Counted from the stretch's first letter, positions 27,629 through 36,812 are shown. The stretch: DNA of 64,000 nt from Natronoglomus mannanivorans (GCA_025517485.1 JAOPKB010000002.1:434001-498000), one strand, 5' to 3'. Numbers and translations are program-made. Notes: generated by a model not told the origin, from the letters alone.

Positions 27629-27670
27629 TTGACATCCTCCCCGCCCTGAAGGGCGGGACTTTCTCCTTGA
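27629..27670. repeat. IS200/IS605-type right-end-like hairpin
   Basis: The string ACATCCTCCCCGCCCTGAAG and its continuation GGCGGGACTTTCTCC form a stem (CCCGCCCT with GGGCGGG). Its sequence resembles the ends that follow TnpB genes of haloarchaeal IS200/IS605 or IS1341-type elements, as I remember them. No tnpB remains nearby, so this is a solo end or a coincidental terminator. Confidence 0.5.
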
Positions 27671-27725
27671 TTCTCCGTAACAATGCGCGCTGTGGCTTTA
27701 TTGACCTCGCCAGCGTGCGATGATT

Positions 27726-28064
27726 ATGGGAGACACAGGCGAGACACCGGCCAGAAAAGGTGACGAGGAGGCCGTCGAGGCGCTCGAGGAGGTCGAGTTC
27801 GGACAGCCGGTCTACGACGAGGACGGGACCGAACTCGGAACGGTTCGTGGGTTCGATCGGAGCGGTTTCTTCGTGACGACTCGAGAGGGAATCGAGGCGT
27901 TGTCGGTCGAACACGCGGTCTCGCCGGCGGAGTTCGGCGAGGCCCAGCTGATGTGGCGGTGTATCAAGTGCGGTGAGATGGGCGAGATCAACAAGGGGCT
28001 ACCGGAGGAGTGTCCCAACTGTGGCGTCGAGAAGGAGAGTCTGATGTACTGGACGGAAGACTGA
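27726..28064 (+). CDS. Zinc-ribbon protein, DUF7130-like, copy 1
   Basis: A 112-residue haloarchaeal protein with two parts: a PRC-barrel-like beta unit (FGQPVYDEDGTELGTVRGFD, GFFVTTREGIEALSVEH) and a C-terminal rubredoxin-like zinc ribbon, CIKCGEMGE and CPNCGVEKESLMYWTED. ATG 27726 is chosen over 27720 because the TATA-like GCTTTATT is centred 27 nt upstream. Function unknown; the ribbon suggests metal or nucleic-acid binding. A paralogue follows 62 bp downstream on the same strand. Confidence 0.8.
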   Translation: MGDTGETPARKGDEEAVEALEEVEFGQPVYDEDGTELGTVRGFDRSGFFVTTREGIEALSVEHAVSPAEFGEAQLMWRCIKCGEMGEINKGLPEECPNCGVEKESLMYWTED

Positions 28065-28126
28065 GATCGAGGTGTCGACTGGTCGTGTCGACCGGCTTTA
28101 TGCCGCTGCGTGTGGTATAGTTCACC

Positions 28127-28426
28127 ATGTCAGACAGCACCAATACCACCAGGCTCGGATTCGGAACGGCAGTGTACGTCGAAGACGGCACGAAGATCGG
28201 GACGGTCCGTGGAATCGACGAAGACGGCGTCCACGTCACCTTCCGGCAGGGACTCGAGGAACTCAGCGTCGAGCACATCCGTTCGACACCGGACTTTGGC
28301 GAGGCGGAACTGATGTGGAAGTGTCTCGAGTGTGGTCGAATGGGCGAACTCGACCGAGATCTTCCCAGTGAGTGCCCCGACTGTGGGGTGAGCAAAGAAC
28401 AGTTGTACTACTGGACCGAGGACTGA
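28127..28426 (+). CDS. Zinc-ribbon protein, DUF7130-like, copy 2
   Basis: A 99-residue paralogue of the preceding gene, colinear along its whole length: FGTAVYVEDGTKIGTVRGID, VHVTFRQGLEELSVEH, then CLECGRMGELDRDLPSECPD and the identical final YWTED. It has its own TATA-like CTTTATG 27 nt upstream of the ATG, so both copies are probably transcribed separately. Tandem duplication with divergence of the N-terminus. Function unknown. Confidence 0.82.
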   Translation: MSDSTNTTRLGFGTAVYVEDGTKIGTVRGIDEDGVHVTFRQGLEELSVEHIRSTPDFGEAELMWKCLECGRMGELDRDLPSECPDCGVSKEQLYYWTED

Positions 28427-28528
28427 CGCGTTCGGCGCGAATCCATCGGTCCACATCCATTGTTGGGACTCGAGTGTTCCACGACCCAAGCGTACCGATT
28501 TATCCGTCTCCGCGCACCTTCTCGAGCC

Positions 28529-29428
28529 ATGGAGATCGTCGTCTTCGGGGCCGGCAGTCTGGGCAGTCTCGTCGGGGGACTACTCGCACAGGTGCACGAC
28601 GTGACGCTCGTCACGCGGTCCGCTCACGCTGACGCGATCCGCGAGCACGGCCTCGAACTCACGGGCGAGTTCGAGACGGTCGTCCACCCCGAGGTGACGA
28701 CCGATGGGAGCGATCTCGCGGCCGACCTCGCGGTCGTGGCAGTCAAATCGTTCGACACCGAGACGGCGGCGCGGACGCTCTCGACCGGACGGTTCGACGC
28801 CGTCTGCTCGCTCCAGAACGGAATGGGAAACGAGGCCACGCTCGAGACCCACCTCGACGCGCCGATTCTCGCGGGGACGGCGACGTACGGAGCCGTCCGC
28901 CGCGAGCCGGGCGTCGTCGACTGTACCGGCCTCGGGGAGGTCGTCCTCGGCGCCCACGACGGCGGGCCCTCACCGGTCGCCGACCGCGTCGGTACGGCTT
29001 TCGACGCGGCGGATCTCGAGACGACCGTCGCCGACGACATGCCCCGTCGGCTGTGGGAGAAACTCGCGGTCAACGCCGGGATCAACGCCGTTACGGCGCT
29101 CGCCCGAACCGAGAACGGCGCCGTCCTCGAGCGTCCGGCGATCGAGATCGCGCGAACGGCGACCCGCGAGGCCGCCCGGACGGCCCGCGCCCGCGACGTC
29201 TCTCTTTCGAACCGGGAGGCCCTCGCTGCGATGACGTCGGTCGCCGAGCGGACGGCGACGAACACGTCTTCGATGTGCCAGGACGTTCGGGCGGGGCGAC
29301 GAACCGAGATCGACGCGATCAACGGGTTCGTGGTCGACGGGGCCGAGGCGACGGGACTCGAGGTGCCGACGAACCGGGTGCTCACGGCGTTGATTCGAAC
29401 CTGGGAGCGAGGACAGGGGATTCGGTAG
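28529..29428 (+). CDS. 2-dehydropantoate 2-reductase family protein
   Basis: A 299-residue NADP-dependent reductase. N-terminal Rossmann fold MEIVVFGAGSLGSLVGGLLA, the SLQNGMGNE segment, the catalytic-Lys region LWEKLAVNAGINAVTAL, and the C-terminal SSMCQDVRAGRRTEIDAINGF are all typical of the ketopantoate reductase (PanE/ApbA) family. It would convert 2-dehydropantoate to pantoate for coenzyme A synthesis, though the family also includes other reductases. The start at 28529 is supported by a GATTTATCC box 28 nt upstream; a longer frame from 28460 crosses that box. Confidence 0.88.
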   Translation: MEIVVFGAGSLGSLVGGLLAQVHDVTLVTRSAHADAIREHGLELTGEFETVVHPEVTTDGSDLAADLAVVAVKSFDTETAARTLSTGRFDAVCSLQNGMGNEATLETHLDAPILAGTATYGAVRREPGVVDCTGLGEVVLGAHDGGPSPVADRVGTAFDAADLETTVADDMPRRLWEKLAVNAGINAVTALARTENGAVLERPAIEIARTATREAARTARARDVSLSNREALAAMTSVAERTATNTSSMCQDVRAGRRTEIDAINGFVVDGAEATGLEVPTNRVLTALIRTWERGQGIR

Positions 29429-29463
29429 CCGAGTCGATCTGCTGTCCGGTTTCCCCGCCCCTC

Positions 29464-29973
29464 TCAATCGATCCGCTCGGCCGGCACGCCCGCGACGGCT
29501 GCACCTGCCTCGACCGACTCGAGGACGACGGCGCCGGCACCGACAGAGGCCCCCTCGCCGATCGTGATATCGCCCAGCAGCGTCGCGTTCGCGCCGATGT
29601 CGACGCCGTCTTCGACCGTCGGGTGGCGCTTCACCGGCTCGTCGACGTTCCCGCCGAGCGTGACGCCGTGGTGCAGATGGACGTCGTCGCCGATGACCGC
29701 TGTTTCGCCGACGACGACGCCCATCCCGTGGTCGATCGTGACACGTCGACCGATCGTCGCAGCGGGGTGAATCTCGACACCGGTCGCCCCGCGAACGAGA
29801 TGGGACAGCAGTCGCGCCGTGAGCTGCCAGCCCCGATCCCAAAGCCAGTGAGAGACTCGATGCCCCCAGACGGCGTGGAGGCCAGGATAACACAGCAGTA
29901 CCTCGAGCGGGCGCTTGGCTGCTGGATCACGGGTCAGCATCGCCCGGACGTCTTCACGGATGCGCTCGAACAT
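29464..29973 (-). CDS. cysE: Serine O-acetyltransferase
   Basis: A 169-residue hexapeptide-repeat acetyltransferase making O-acetylserine for cysteine synthesis. Start [13 protein letters not shown] is chosen because upstream codons give an Arg/Gly/Thr-rich stretch. The helical N-terminus ([17 protein letters not shown]) and left-handed beta-helix [20 protein letters not shown] then [22 protein letters not shown] and [10 protein letters not shown] are characteristic; the active-site His residues are in IDHG and LHHG. Length matches the short bacterial/archaeal form. A CATTTATATC box on the minus strand near 30177 could give a transcript with a leader of about 180 nt. Confidence 0.92.
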   Translation of the reverse strand: MFERIREDVRAMLTRDPAAKRPLEVLLCYPGLHAVWGHRVSHWLWDRGWQLTARLLSHLVRGATGVEIHPAATIGRRVTIDHGMGVVVGETAVIGDDVHLHHGVTLGGNVDEPVKRHPTVEDGVDIGANATLLGDITIGEGASVGAGAVVLESVEAGAAVAGVPAERID

Positions 29974-30379
29974 GCCTCGTTCTCGTCGAACTCGTCGTTC
30001 CCGTTCGGTTCCGGTTCTGGTTCCGGTCCCACCCTCGATCACGAGGCCGAATCGATGAGTGAACACGCGACCGACAACACCCGCTCGCGCTCGCGCCACG
30101 ACGTCGGTTTCGGTTGCGATTCTCGACGCGGGTGTCGTCGGAATACACCATGCAGTCCCTTTCGAACGACCTGATATAAATGCCGACGACTCGAGCGACC
30201 GTCGCTATCGATCGCGACCGGACCCAAACGGCCTCGTTCGTGATCGATTTCGCTCGAGGCTGTCGTCTGTGTCGCCGATCGCAACTATCTAAATAATTAA
30301 TTACTATGAATATGGTGTGGTTGGCATGTCTTCGAGCCCCGAAATCGGGAGAGACGTCACTCGAGCCATCGGCTCTCTC
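29974..30379. other. Intergenic region, cysE leader and AT-rich segment
   Basis: Contains the likely cysE promoter (about 30172-30181, minus strand) and an AT-rich tract near 30285-30310 without a recognisable gene. Short frames here are Arg-rich and unconvincing. Confidence 0.4.
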
Positions 30380-30423
30380 CGTTAAAAACTAAAAAATCTG
30401 GGAACCGGACGACTCGAGTCGCC
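30380..30423 (-). terminator. Palindrome and T-runs after the NifU-like gene
   Basis: Reading the minus strand just past the stop: palindrome CGACTCGAGTCG followed by ATTTTTTAGTTTTTAACGG, a good archaeal terminator arrangement. Confidence 0.6.
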
Positions 30424-30789
30424 TCAGAACGGCGCCTGCGGGCCTTCGTCGCTGTCGCCGTCGTCGTCGACCGTTTCACCGGGGAAGGATGGACTCATGC
30501 CACCGTCGTGGCCGCCGGAGTCGCCTTCCATGCCGGTCTGGGCGTGGACCTTCGTGATCTCCGGAATCTCCTTGACCATTCGGCTCTTGATCGCCTGAAT
30601 CGTCATCGGCGAGATCCCACAGCCGCTGCAGGCGCCGCCGAGCGCGATCGAGACTTCGCCGGATTCGCGGTCGATGTCCTGAATCGCCGCGCTCCCGCCG
30701 TGCATCTGGATCTGTGGGAAGTTCCGTCGCAGGAAGTTCGCGACGCGCTCTTCGAGGTCGTCTCCGTCGTTTTGCGTGTCCGTGCTCAT
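30424..30789 (-). CDS. NifU C-terminal domain iron-sulfur scaffold-like protein
   Basis: A 121-residue protein with a single NifU_C domain (about residues 8-85). Motif GGACSGCGISPMTIQA provides the CxxC pair that ligates a transient Fe-S cluster, preceded by FLRRNFPQIQMHGGSAAIQD. Family members deliver Fe-S clusters to apo-proteins. The C-terminal 35 residues are Gly/Ser/Asp-rich and disordered-looking (GGHDGGMSPSFPGE). It stands alone, with its own terminator. Confidence 0.9.
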   Translation of the reverse strand: MSTDTQNDGDDLEERVANFLRRNFPQIQMHGGSAAIQDIDRESGEVSIALGGACSGCGISPMTIQAIKSRMVKEIPEITKVHAQTGMEGDSGGHDGGMSPSFPGETVDDDGDSDEGPQAPF

Positions 30790-30898
30790 GTACTGTCGTT
30801 GGTGGCCAGCCTCCTTAGGCCTTCCGTCGTCAGTGTTCGGTCGCGGGCTCGAGTCGAGTGACTCTCGATCCGCGTTCCGTCCCGAGGTCTGAGTCGAA

Positions 30899-31213
30899 TC
30901 AGACCCCGAACACGCGCTGGAGTTCCGACTCGATCTCCTCGAGGTAGGTCTCGAGAACCGTTTCGAACTTCTCCTTCTCGACGAGAACGCCGGTAAGCCG
31001 CTCGTACGGGTCGTCGGGGAGGTCGATCCGGAACTCGCCGTCTCCCTCGTAGAAGGGTTCGCTTTCGTTCAACACCTGCTGGTCGATGCCGTGGATCAGC
31101 TGGGAGTCGTAGCGGTCGTTCATCCGGTTGAACGCGTTCTTGTACGCCTGCTGGAGCTCCGGAAAGTAGTTGGCGTACTTGTCTTCGAACTTCTCGGGGT
31201 CGAAGTCGGCCAT
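30899..31213 (-). CDS. Small conserved haloarchaeal protein (DUF5783-like)
   Basis: A 104-residue acidic, largely helical protein: FDPEKFEDKYANYFPELQQAY, FNRMNDRYDSQLIHGIDQQVL, FRIDLPDDPYERLTGVLV, then a C-terminal amphipathic helix ending in RVFGV. It matches a small family common in haloarchaea with unknown function (recalled as DUF5783). The ATG at 31213 is preferred to 31240 because the family begins MADFDPEKFEDKY. Confidence 0.82.
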   Translation of the reverse strand: MADFDPEKFEDKYANYFPELQQAYKNAFNRMNDRYDSQLIHGIDQQVLNESEPFYEGDGEFRIDLPDDPYERLTGVLVEKEKFETVLETYLEEIESELQRVFGV

Positions 31214-31377
31214 GTTCGAACGAATGGAAGGCGAGGACAAAAGTCGGCCGATCGGTCACCGACACCGTCAGTTACTCGGAACTCTCACGACGGGTGATAC
31301 GGTATTGGCTCCCTACATACGTGGGATGCGAACGCAAGCCGAATCCACACCCCCTCCTGTCTCGTCAAGTAGATTGC

Positions 31378-31767
31378 ATGCCACCCGATCAGAACCCCAT
31401 TCCGCGGGAGCGGCTCCCGCCGGCGTGGGGACTGGCCGATCACTGCGACGAGTACATCCAGTACCGTCGCAATCGGCCCTCGATCGAACTGATCGCCGCC
31501 CAGACCGACGCCGATAGCTCACATCCGGTGCTCGGTCTCGAGCGATGCTGGGAGCTTCGCTACCGCTACCCGGTCGGCGAAGTCCCGGTCGCAGACTCCG
31601 TCGGCCGCGTCTCGACACGACACGCCGCTCTCGAGGGGCTCCTCGAGTGTATGCACCGCGTTCACGACCGCGTCGAGGACCTCCACGATCCACTCGAGAT
31701 CCAGGCCGTGCTCGACGGCGTTACGCTCGGAAACTTCGTACCGGACGGCACGTCGAAAGTACCGTAG
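31378..31767 (+). CDS. Hypothetical haloarchaeal protein
   Basis: A 129-residue protein without signal or membrane segment. The start MPPDQNPIPRERLPPAWGLA is chosen because upstream codons are atypical. The rest (HCDEYIQYRRNRPSIELIAA, ERCWELRYRYPVGEVP, RHAALEGLLECMHRVHDRVE, ALDGVTLGNFVP-like end) has balanced, protein-like composition. Not assigned to a family. Last gene before the polysaccharide locus. Confidence 0.65.
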   Translation: MPPDQNPIPRERLPPAWGLADHCDEYIQYRRNRPSIELIAAQTDADSSHPVLGLERCWELRYRYPVGEVPVADSVGRVSTRHAALEGLLECMHRVHDRVEDLHDPLEIQAVLDGVTLGNFVPDGTSKVP

Positions 31768-32397
31768 CCTCGTTCGACGTCGGATCGGCGACGATCACTC
31801 CCTTCTCCGACGGCGTTTTCGTGCTTCCAATCACGTGTAGTGTGCCGCTCGATTGATCGGTCGTTCACGTTCGACGCACCGATATGCCGATCACATCTCT
31901 TATATTACATACTTCTGTAACGGACACGTTCTCGAAGGCGTAACATCGGTTGGTCGCAGTGGGATTCTGGTCTGTGAACCGTCTCGAACGGATAAATAAC
32001 CGATAAGGGCAGATCTGTCCCGATACTTCGACGTTCCCGTTTCGGAGTTGATCTCGTTTTGGATCAGTTGAAAGACAGAACGTGATGTGACGATACACTG
32101 GACTCAGACGCTCTCGAGCGGAATTTTCTCCCCAACCATATCGAGATGATATGATCCTCTAGCAGCGTTTTTCTCACCTAATAAGATATACTATTATAGA
32201 TGTGTTGGCAACTACTCCACAGATCTTACATTCGTCTTCTCTCGGTTCCGGTCCGTTTTTTGGCGAATCGGCACCTGATCTCCCTTTCCGGACCTCGGCC
32301 CCGTTCTCCCCGAAATTACCGTCGCCACTGACGTTCAACAGCACCGATCGGTCGTCGTCACGGCGACAAACTGGCTGACGTCTCGAGAACCTCGAGA
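31768..32397. other. Gene-free region at the edge of the polysaccharide locus
   Basis: About 630 bp with no credible gene. It is AT-richer than its surroundings, with a short dyad CATATC...GATATG near 32138-32154 and AT-rich tracts near 31900 and 32185. It may hold the remains of an insertion boundary, but no element end was recognised. Confidence 0.4.
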
Positions 32398-33492
32398 TCA
32401 GCGCTCGTTCTCGAGATCGATCTCGACCGTCTCACCGCGATCTGCCGCCTCGTAGATGGCCCGGATCGTCCGCATATCGTCGAGTCCGTGCCGGCCGTCG
32501 GGGAGGATTTCCGCGCCCGTGAGGACGCGGTCGGCGAAGTAGTCGAACTCCTCGCGCATCTCCTCGGTCGCCTCGAAGTCGGTCTCTTCGATCTCGGCTC
32601 GCAGGCTCCCTTTCGAGACGTGCAACGTCGCCTCGCCGTGGAACGCCGGTGACAACTCGAGTTGCCCTTCGGTCCCGATTATCTTGAGGTGCGTGTCTGT
32701 CTGTGCGTTCTGACTCGCCGTACAGCTCAGGAGAATCCCACCCTCGAGGGTGAGCGTGAACGAGGCGAACTCGTCGGGGACGTCGGCGAAGGCCTCGTGT
32801 TCGGATCGCATTCGAGCCGACGCGTCCACGGGGTCGCGCTCGAGAACGAATCGGGCGGTGTTGATCGGATAGATCCCCAGGTCCATCACGCTCGTCCCGT
32901 AGCCCGTCACGTCCGGGTTCAGCCGCCACTGGTCGGGGTCGGGGATCATCTCGAGGACCGGCTGGGTGTTGTTGCCGTAGACCTGCAGGGGCTCGCCGAT
33001 GAACCCGCTCTCGACGAGTTCTTTCGCCCGGCGGACCGCGGGTTCGGTGTGCATTCGGTAGGCGGTCATCAGCGGAATGTCGGCCTCTTCGGCGGCCGCG
33101 ACCAGTTTCTCGGCGCGCTCGACGGTCGCCTCGAGGGGTTTCTCACAGAGGACCGCCTTGTCGAGGGCGGCGGCGGTCTCGACGTGCTCTAAGTGGTAGG
33201 CGTTCGGCGTGCCGACGTAGACGGCGTCGTACTCGTCGGCGGCCACTCCGTCGTGGTACTCGTCGTAGGTCAACCCCCGTTCGGCGCCGTGTTCGTCGGC
33301 CAGGTTCTGGGCTTTCTCCGTCGAACTGCTGACGAGGACGGTCGTCTCACAGAGATCAGAGTCCTCGATCGCGGGGATCGCGACGTCGACGGTCCACCAG
33401 CCCAGTCCGATCAGTGCGAGTCTGACAGTCCCCTCGGTGGTCGTCTGCCAGTCCCGTTCCGTGTACCGCTCGAGTCCAGTTCCGAGATCCAT
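32398..33492 (-). CDS. gfo6: D-xylose 1-dehydrogenase (NADP) family, Gfo/Idh/MocA
   Basis: A 364-residue oxidoreductase that would oxidise D-xylose to xylonolactone, first step of the oxidative xylose pathway. N-terminus RDWQTTTEGTVRLALIGLGW and segments AIEDSDLCETTVLVSSSTEK, LTYDEYHDGVAADEYDAVYV, KAVLCEKPLEATVERAEKLV are close to what I remember of Haloferax volcanii Gfo6/xylose dehydrogenase. The Gfo signature EKP and the DLGIYPINTARFVLERDP catalytic region with Lys and His/Tyr are intact. It is divergent from uxuA over a 398-bp gap; TATA-like GGTTTTACTCC is 27 nt upstream. Confidence 0.85.
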   Translation of the reverse strand: MDLGTGLERYTERDWQTTTEGTVRLALIGLGWWTVDVAIPAIEDSDLCETTVLVSSSTEKAQNLADEHGAERGLTYDEYHDGVAADEYDAVYVGTPNAYHLEHVETAAALDKAVLCEKPLEATVERAEKLVAAAEEADIPLMTAYRMHTEPAVRRAKELVESGFIGEPLQVYGNNTQPVLEMIPDPDQWRLNPDVTGYGTSVMDLGIYPINTARFVLERDPVDASARMRSEHEAFADVPDEFASFTLTLEGGILLSCTASQNAQTDTHLKIIGTEGQLELSPAFHGEATLHVSKGSLRAEIEETDFEATEEMREEFDYFADRVLTGAEILPDGRHGLDDMRTIRAIYEAADRGETVEIDLENER

Positions 33493-33890
33493 ACGCGTTC
33501 ATGTCGCGAGGGGGAGTAAAACCGTTCGGATACCGGTTGCAACTGTCCTCGAGCGTGGTGAGCGGGTTCGTACTCACGAAGTCAGTGTCGTCCGACACCC
33601 GTTTTTGGAACTCTGAGATGAACAGACGACGACAACCACGGTCTCTCCGCACCACTCGGCGTTTCGGTCGCCGAAGGAGATGCGGTCGGCTCCACTCTCG
33701 GACCCGTCCGCGAACCGCTGGTCGAATCCGTTGCGATGGGTGCCACCGTGTAACCGACGTCTGTTGCTCCTCGGGGCGTTCGAGACCGCCGAAATCGACC
33801 GCCAATCCGGTCGTGACGGTCTTCGTTCCGTCTGACGTTACGCAGGAACCGATCTCATGATATTTAGGGTCGCCACACGAACGCTCATCT
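33493..33890. promoter_or_regulatory. Divergent promoter region gfo6 / uxuA
   Basis: Shared upstream region. Leftward box GGTTTTACTCC near 33515-33525 for gfo6; rightward box GATATTTAGG at about 33859-33868 for uxuA. No coding sequence in between is convincing. Confidence 0.5.
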
Positions 33891-34937
33891 ATGACACAGC
33901 CCGACTCCGCCGATGTTCGCGTCGGCGTCCGAACGCGCTCGCTCGCTCAATCGCGTCTCCAGTACATCCGGCAACTCGGCGCGACCGACATCTTCGTCGA
34001 CCACGCCGACGTCGAGGAGGAACCCGACGAGTTCAACGACCGGATCGGAACCGACACCCTCGAGGTCGGCCGCGACGCCATCCCCACGGTCGAAGAGCTC
34101 GACGCCGCCAAACAGCGCGTCGAAGACGCCGGACTGACGCTTCGTGGTATCCAGTCGCTGCCCTACTCGCTGTACGGCGACATCATGTTCGACCGCGAGG
34201 GGAAAGAAGAGGCCTTAGAGCAAATCACGACGCTCGTCCGTAACCTCGGCGAGGCCGACATCCCCATTCTGGGCTATCAGTGGAACCCCCGCGGGGTCGT
34301 CCCGATGCGGACCTCACCGGTCGAGATTCGCGGCGAGGCTCTCGGCACCGCCTTCGACTACGACGAACTCGAGGATCCCGACGCGCTGGCGCCGGGACTC
34401 GACCGGGAGTACACCGAGGAGGAGTTCTGGGAGAACTACCACGAGTTCGTCGAGACGGTGTTGCCGGTCGCCGAGGAAGCCGACGTCACGCTCGCCCTCC
34501 ACCCGGTCGATCCGCCGGTGTTCGAGTCGCTGGGCGGGATTCCGCGGCTGTGCTGTAACGTGGCGAACTTCGAGAAGGCGATGAGTCTGGTCGAAAGCGA
34601 CCACCACGGCCTGAAGTTCTGTCTGGGCTGTTTCTCCCAGATGGGCGAGGACGTCCACGAGGTGCTCCGCCGGTTCGCCGAGCGCGATCAACTGATCTTC
34701 ATCCACTTCCGGGACGTCGTCGGCACCGTGCCGAAGTTCCACGAGACGTTCGTCGACGAGGGCAACTTCGATACCGTCGAGGTCGTCCGGACGCTCTACG
34801 ACATCGGCTACGACGGCGTCGTGATCCCCGACCACGTCCCGAAGATGGTCGGCGACGACGACTGGCGTCACCGCGCCCGCGGGTTCACGGTCGGCTACCT
34901 CCGTGGCGTCATCGATACCGTCGACTCCGAACAGTAG
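33891..34937 (+). CDS. uxuA: Mannonate dehydratase, copy 1
   Basis: A 348-residue TIM-barrel enzyme converting D-mannonate to 2-keto-3-deoxygluconate in glucuronate breakdown. Family motifs: LGYQWNPRGVVPMRTSP, LALHPVDPP (metal His), LKFCLGCFSQMGEDV (metal Cys), IHFRDVVG (metal His), FVDEGNFDTVEVVRTLY and VIPDHVPKMVGDDDW (metal Asp). All four predicted metal ligands are present. The ATG is 27 nt after the TATA-like box. A diverged second copy is at 47057-48109. It sits between the xylose dehydrogenase and the GH5 gene. Confidence 0.92.
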   Translation: MTQPDSADVRVGVRTRSLAQSRLQYIRQLGATDIFVDHADVEEEPDEFNDRIGTDTLEVGRDAIPTVEELDAAKQRVEDAGLTLRGIQSLPYSLYGDIMFDREGKEEALEQITTLVRNLGEADIPILGYQWNPRGVVPMRTSPVEIRGEALGTAFDYDELEDPDALAPGLDREYTEEEFWENYHEFVETVLPVAEEADVTLALHPVDPPVFESLGGIPRLCCNVANFEKAMSLVESDHHGLKFCLGCFSQMGEDVHEVLRRFAERDQLIFIHFRDVVGTVPKFHETFVDEGNFDTVEVVRTLYDIGYDGVVIPDHVPKMVGDDDWRHRARGFTVGYLRGVIDTVDSEQ

Positions 34938-34985
34938 GCGGTCGGTTTTGGTGCTGTCGTCGGTAATCGGTCTCGAGTCGTCCGA

Positions 34986-36557
34986 TCAGGAGATCGTGAC
35001 GGTGATCTCGTGGGTCGTCGCAGTGCCCTCGTTGTTCGTCGCCGTGAGCCCCACGGTGTAGCTCCCCGCGGTGTCGTAGGCGTGTTGGGCCCACCAGCCA
35101 CTGGCCGTGGTGCCGTCGCCGAAGTCCCACTCGAGGGAGTCGATCCAGTTGTCGTCTCCAGACGTGTCCTCGGGCTCGAAAGTGATCGATTCGCCGGTCG
35201 ACGCCTCGGTCGTACTCGGGTCGACCTCGGCGATGTAGCTTCCGTCGTCTCCATCGTTCCCGCCGTCGTCTCCATCGCCATCGTCGCCGTTTCCGTCGTC
35301 TCCACCGTCGTCACCGCCGTTTCCACCACCAGACTCCCCGTCGGCGGCCTCCTCGAGCCACTGTCGGATGTACCAGCCTTCCTGGTCGTAATCGTCTTTG
35401 AGCGTCCAGGGTTCGCCGGCTCCCTCGTCGGGGGAGTCGAAGAAGGTCGGGGCCCAGGAGTCGTCGAAACACCAGGCGAACCAGCCCATATTCTCGTAGG
35501 AGTCCATCCACTCGCGGAAGTCTTCGCCCCACTCGGAGGTGGTGCCGTACTCGACTGTCTCCTCGAACTCCTCGTCGGGGTCCCAGCCGAACTCGGTGCA
35601 GATCACCGGAACGTCCTCGGCGGGTGCGCCGTACTCGTCGTCGAACTCGTCGGGATGGCCGTTCGCGGGATAGATGTGGGAGGCGTAGATCAGGTTCTCG
35701 CCTTCGAAGGGGTGGTCGGGCGCGAACTGCGTCTCGGAGGTCCAGTCGGGCGAGCCGATAATGATCGGTGTCTCCGGCGCGTGGGATCTAACGAGGTCGA
35801 CCCACGGCTGGGCGACGTCGCGCCAGAGCAGCCAGGAGTCCTCGCGGCTCTCGACCTGCTCGCCGTACTCGCCGTACTGGCCCCACGTCACCGGGACGGT
35901 CGGCTCGTTGAACAGCTCGAAGAGGACGTGCTCCTCGTCGGCGAACTCGGGGGCGACCGCGCTCCAGAACTCGGTCATCATCTCGTCGGTGCCGACGTCG
36001 GCTTCGAACCCGAGGTCGTCCGTACTGTCGGCCCAGCCGTCGTCGACCATGTCCTCCGCACACCCCTCTGCGTCGGCGTACGGCCGGATCATGTGGAAGT
36101 CGATCACCGCGTAGACGCCCCGGTCCTCGAGGAGGTCGACTGCGGGGCGGAGCAGTTCGTCGACGATGTAGTCCATCCCGTGGTCGACGACCGCGTGCTC
36201 CGTGATCGGGAGCCGGATCGTGTTCGGATGCCACTGCTCGCCGTCGGTTGCGTGCTCGAGAATCTCCGTCTGCGTTCTGGGGTGGTGGTCGGCCAGGAAG
36301 TCGAGGCTCGCGGTCGCGAACCCACGCGGTGTGACGTCGTTACCGTCCGGATCTCGGATCCATCGACCTTCGGTGTGCAATCGTGGTGTCGGGTCTCCGA
36401 CGGCGCTCACCGAGCCGGTCAGCCCGGTGAGAGCGAGCCCACCGACGGTGAGGCCGGTCGCCTGCAGGACTCGTCGACGCGAGAGGTCGTGGCCGTGCGC
36501 TGGTGGTCGTTCTCGTCCGGAGCGTCCGCTACCGTGACTGTCGCCATCATCTACCAT
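34986..36557 (-). CDS. Secreted GH5-type glycosidase with PKD domain
   Basis: A 523-residue exported glycosidase. Tat signal SRRRVLQATGLTVGGLAL at about 26-43. The GH5 barrel (about 55-400) has NTIRLPI, YAVIDFHMI, acid/base Glu218 in FELFNEPTVP, HIYPANGH and nucleophile Glu322 in VICTEFGWDP, ending with GWFAWCFDDSWAP. A Gly/Asp linker (about 420-450) joins a C-terminal PKD domain with LEWDFGDGTT and GSYTVGLTATN. Substrate is a beta-1,4-glucan, mannan or xylan type; not decidable. Start at 36557 is preferred because the alternative ATG at 36584 lies in a TATA-like TTTATTATGA. Confidence 0.9.
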   Translation of the reverse strand: MVDDGDSHGSGRSGRERPPAHGHDLSRRRVLQATGLTVGGLALTGLTGSVSAVGDPTPRLHTEGRWIRDPDGNDVTPRGFATASLDFLADHHPRTQTEILEHATDGEQWHPNTIRLPITEHAVVDHGMDYIVDELLRPAVDLLEDRGVYAVIDFHMIRPYADAEGCAEDMVDDGWADSTDDLGFEADVGTDEMMTEFWSAVAPEFADEEHVLFELFNEPTVPVTWGQYGEYGEQVESREDSWLLWRDVAQPWVDLVRSHAPETPIIIGSPDWTSETQFAPDHPFEGENLIYASHIYPANGHPDEFDDEYGAPAEDVPVICTEFGWDPDEEFEETVEYGTTSEWGEDFREWMDSYENMGWFAWCFDDSWAPTFFDSPDEGAGEPWTLKDDYDQEGWYIRQWLEEAADGESGGGNGGDDGGDDGNGDDGDGDDGGNDGDDGSYIAEVDPSTTEASTGESITFEPEDTSGDDNWIDSLEWDFGDGTTASGWWAQHAYDTAGSYTVGLTATNNEGTATTHEITVTIS

Positions 36558-36812
36558 TGCAACTGCACAATAATTAACTATCATAATAAAAATTCCGGCA
36601 ACGATTAGATCTCTATCATAATTCGACCGACTGAGTCTTTTTAGAAATCAACTTCATCTAACCCGAAGACAGATATGCAGTCAGTATCTGACTGCATAAA
36701 TTCTGAGCACTTCGCGAGTGCAACGTCCGAACCCACAGACGGTCTTCGAAATCTTCACTCGAAACCGAAGTAAGAAGGGAACAGTAAAGAGACTGTACTG
36801 ACACGTTCGATT

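Noticed and set aside
29954..30151. Leaderless-looking 65-codon frame ahead of cysE
   Set aside because: The TATA position fits, but the product is Arg/Asn-rich and overlaps cysE; a leader for cysE is simpler.
31856..32098. Minus-strand frame of 77 codons
   Set aside because: Mixed composition without acidic bias, no promoter, no family.
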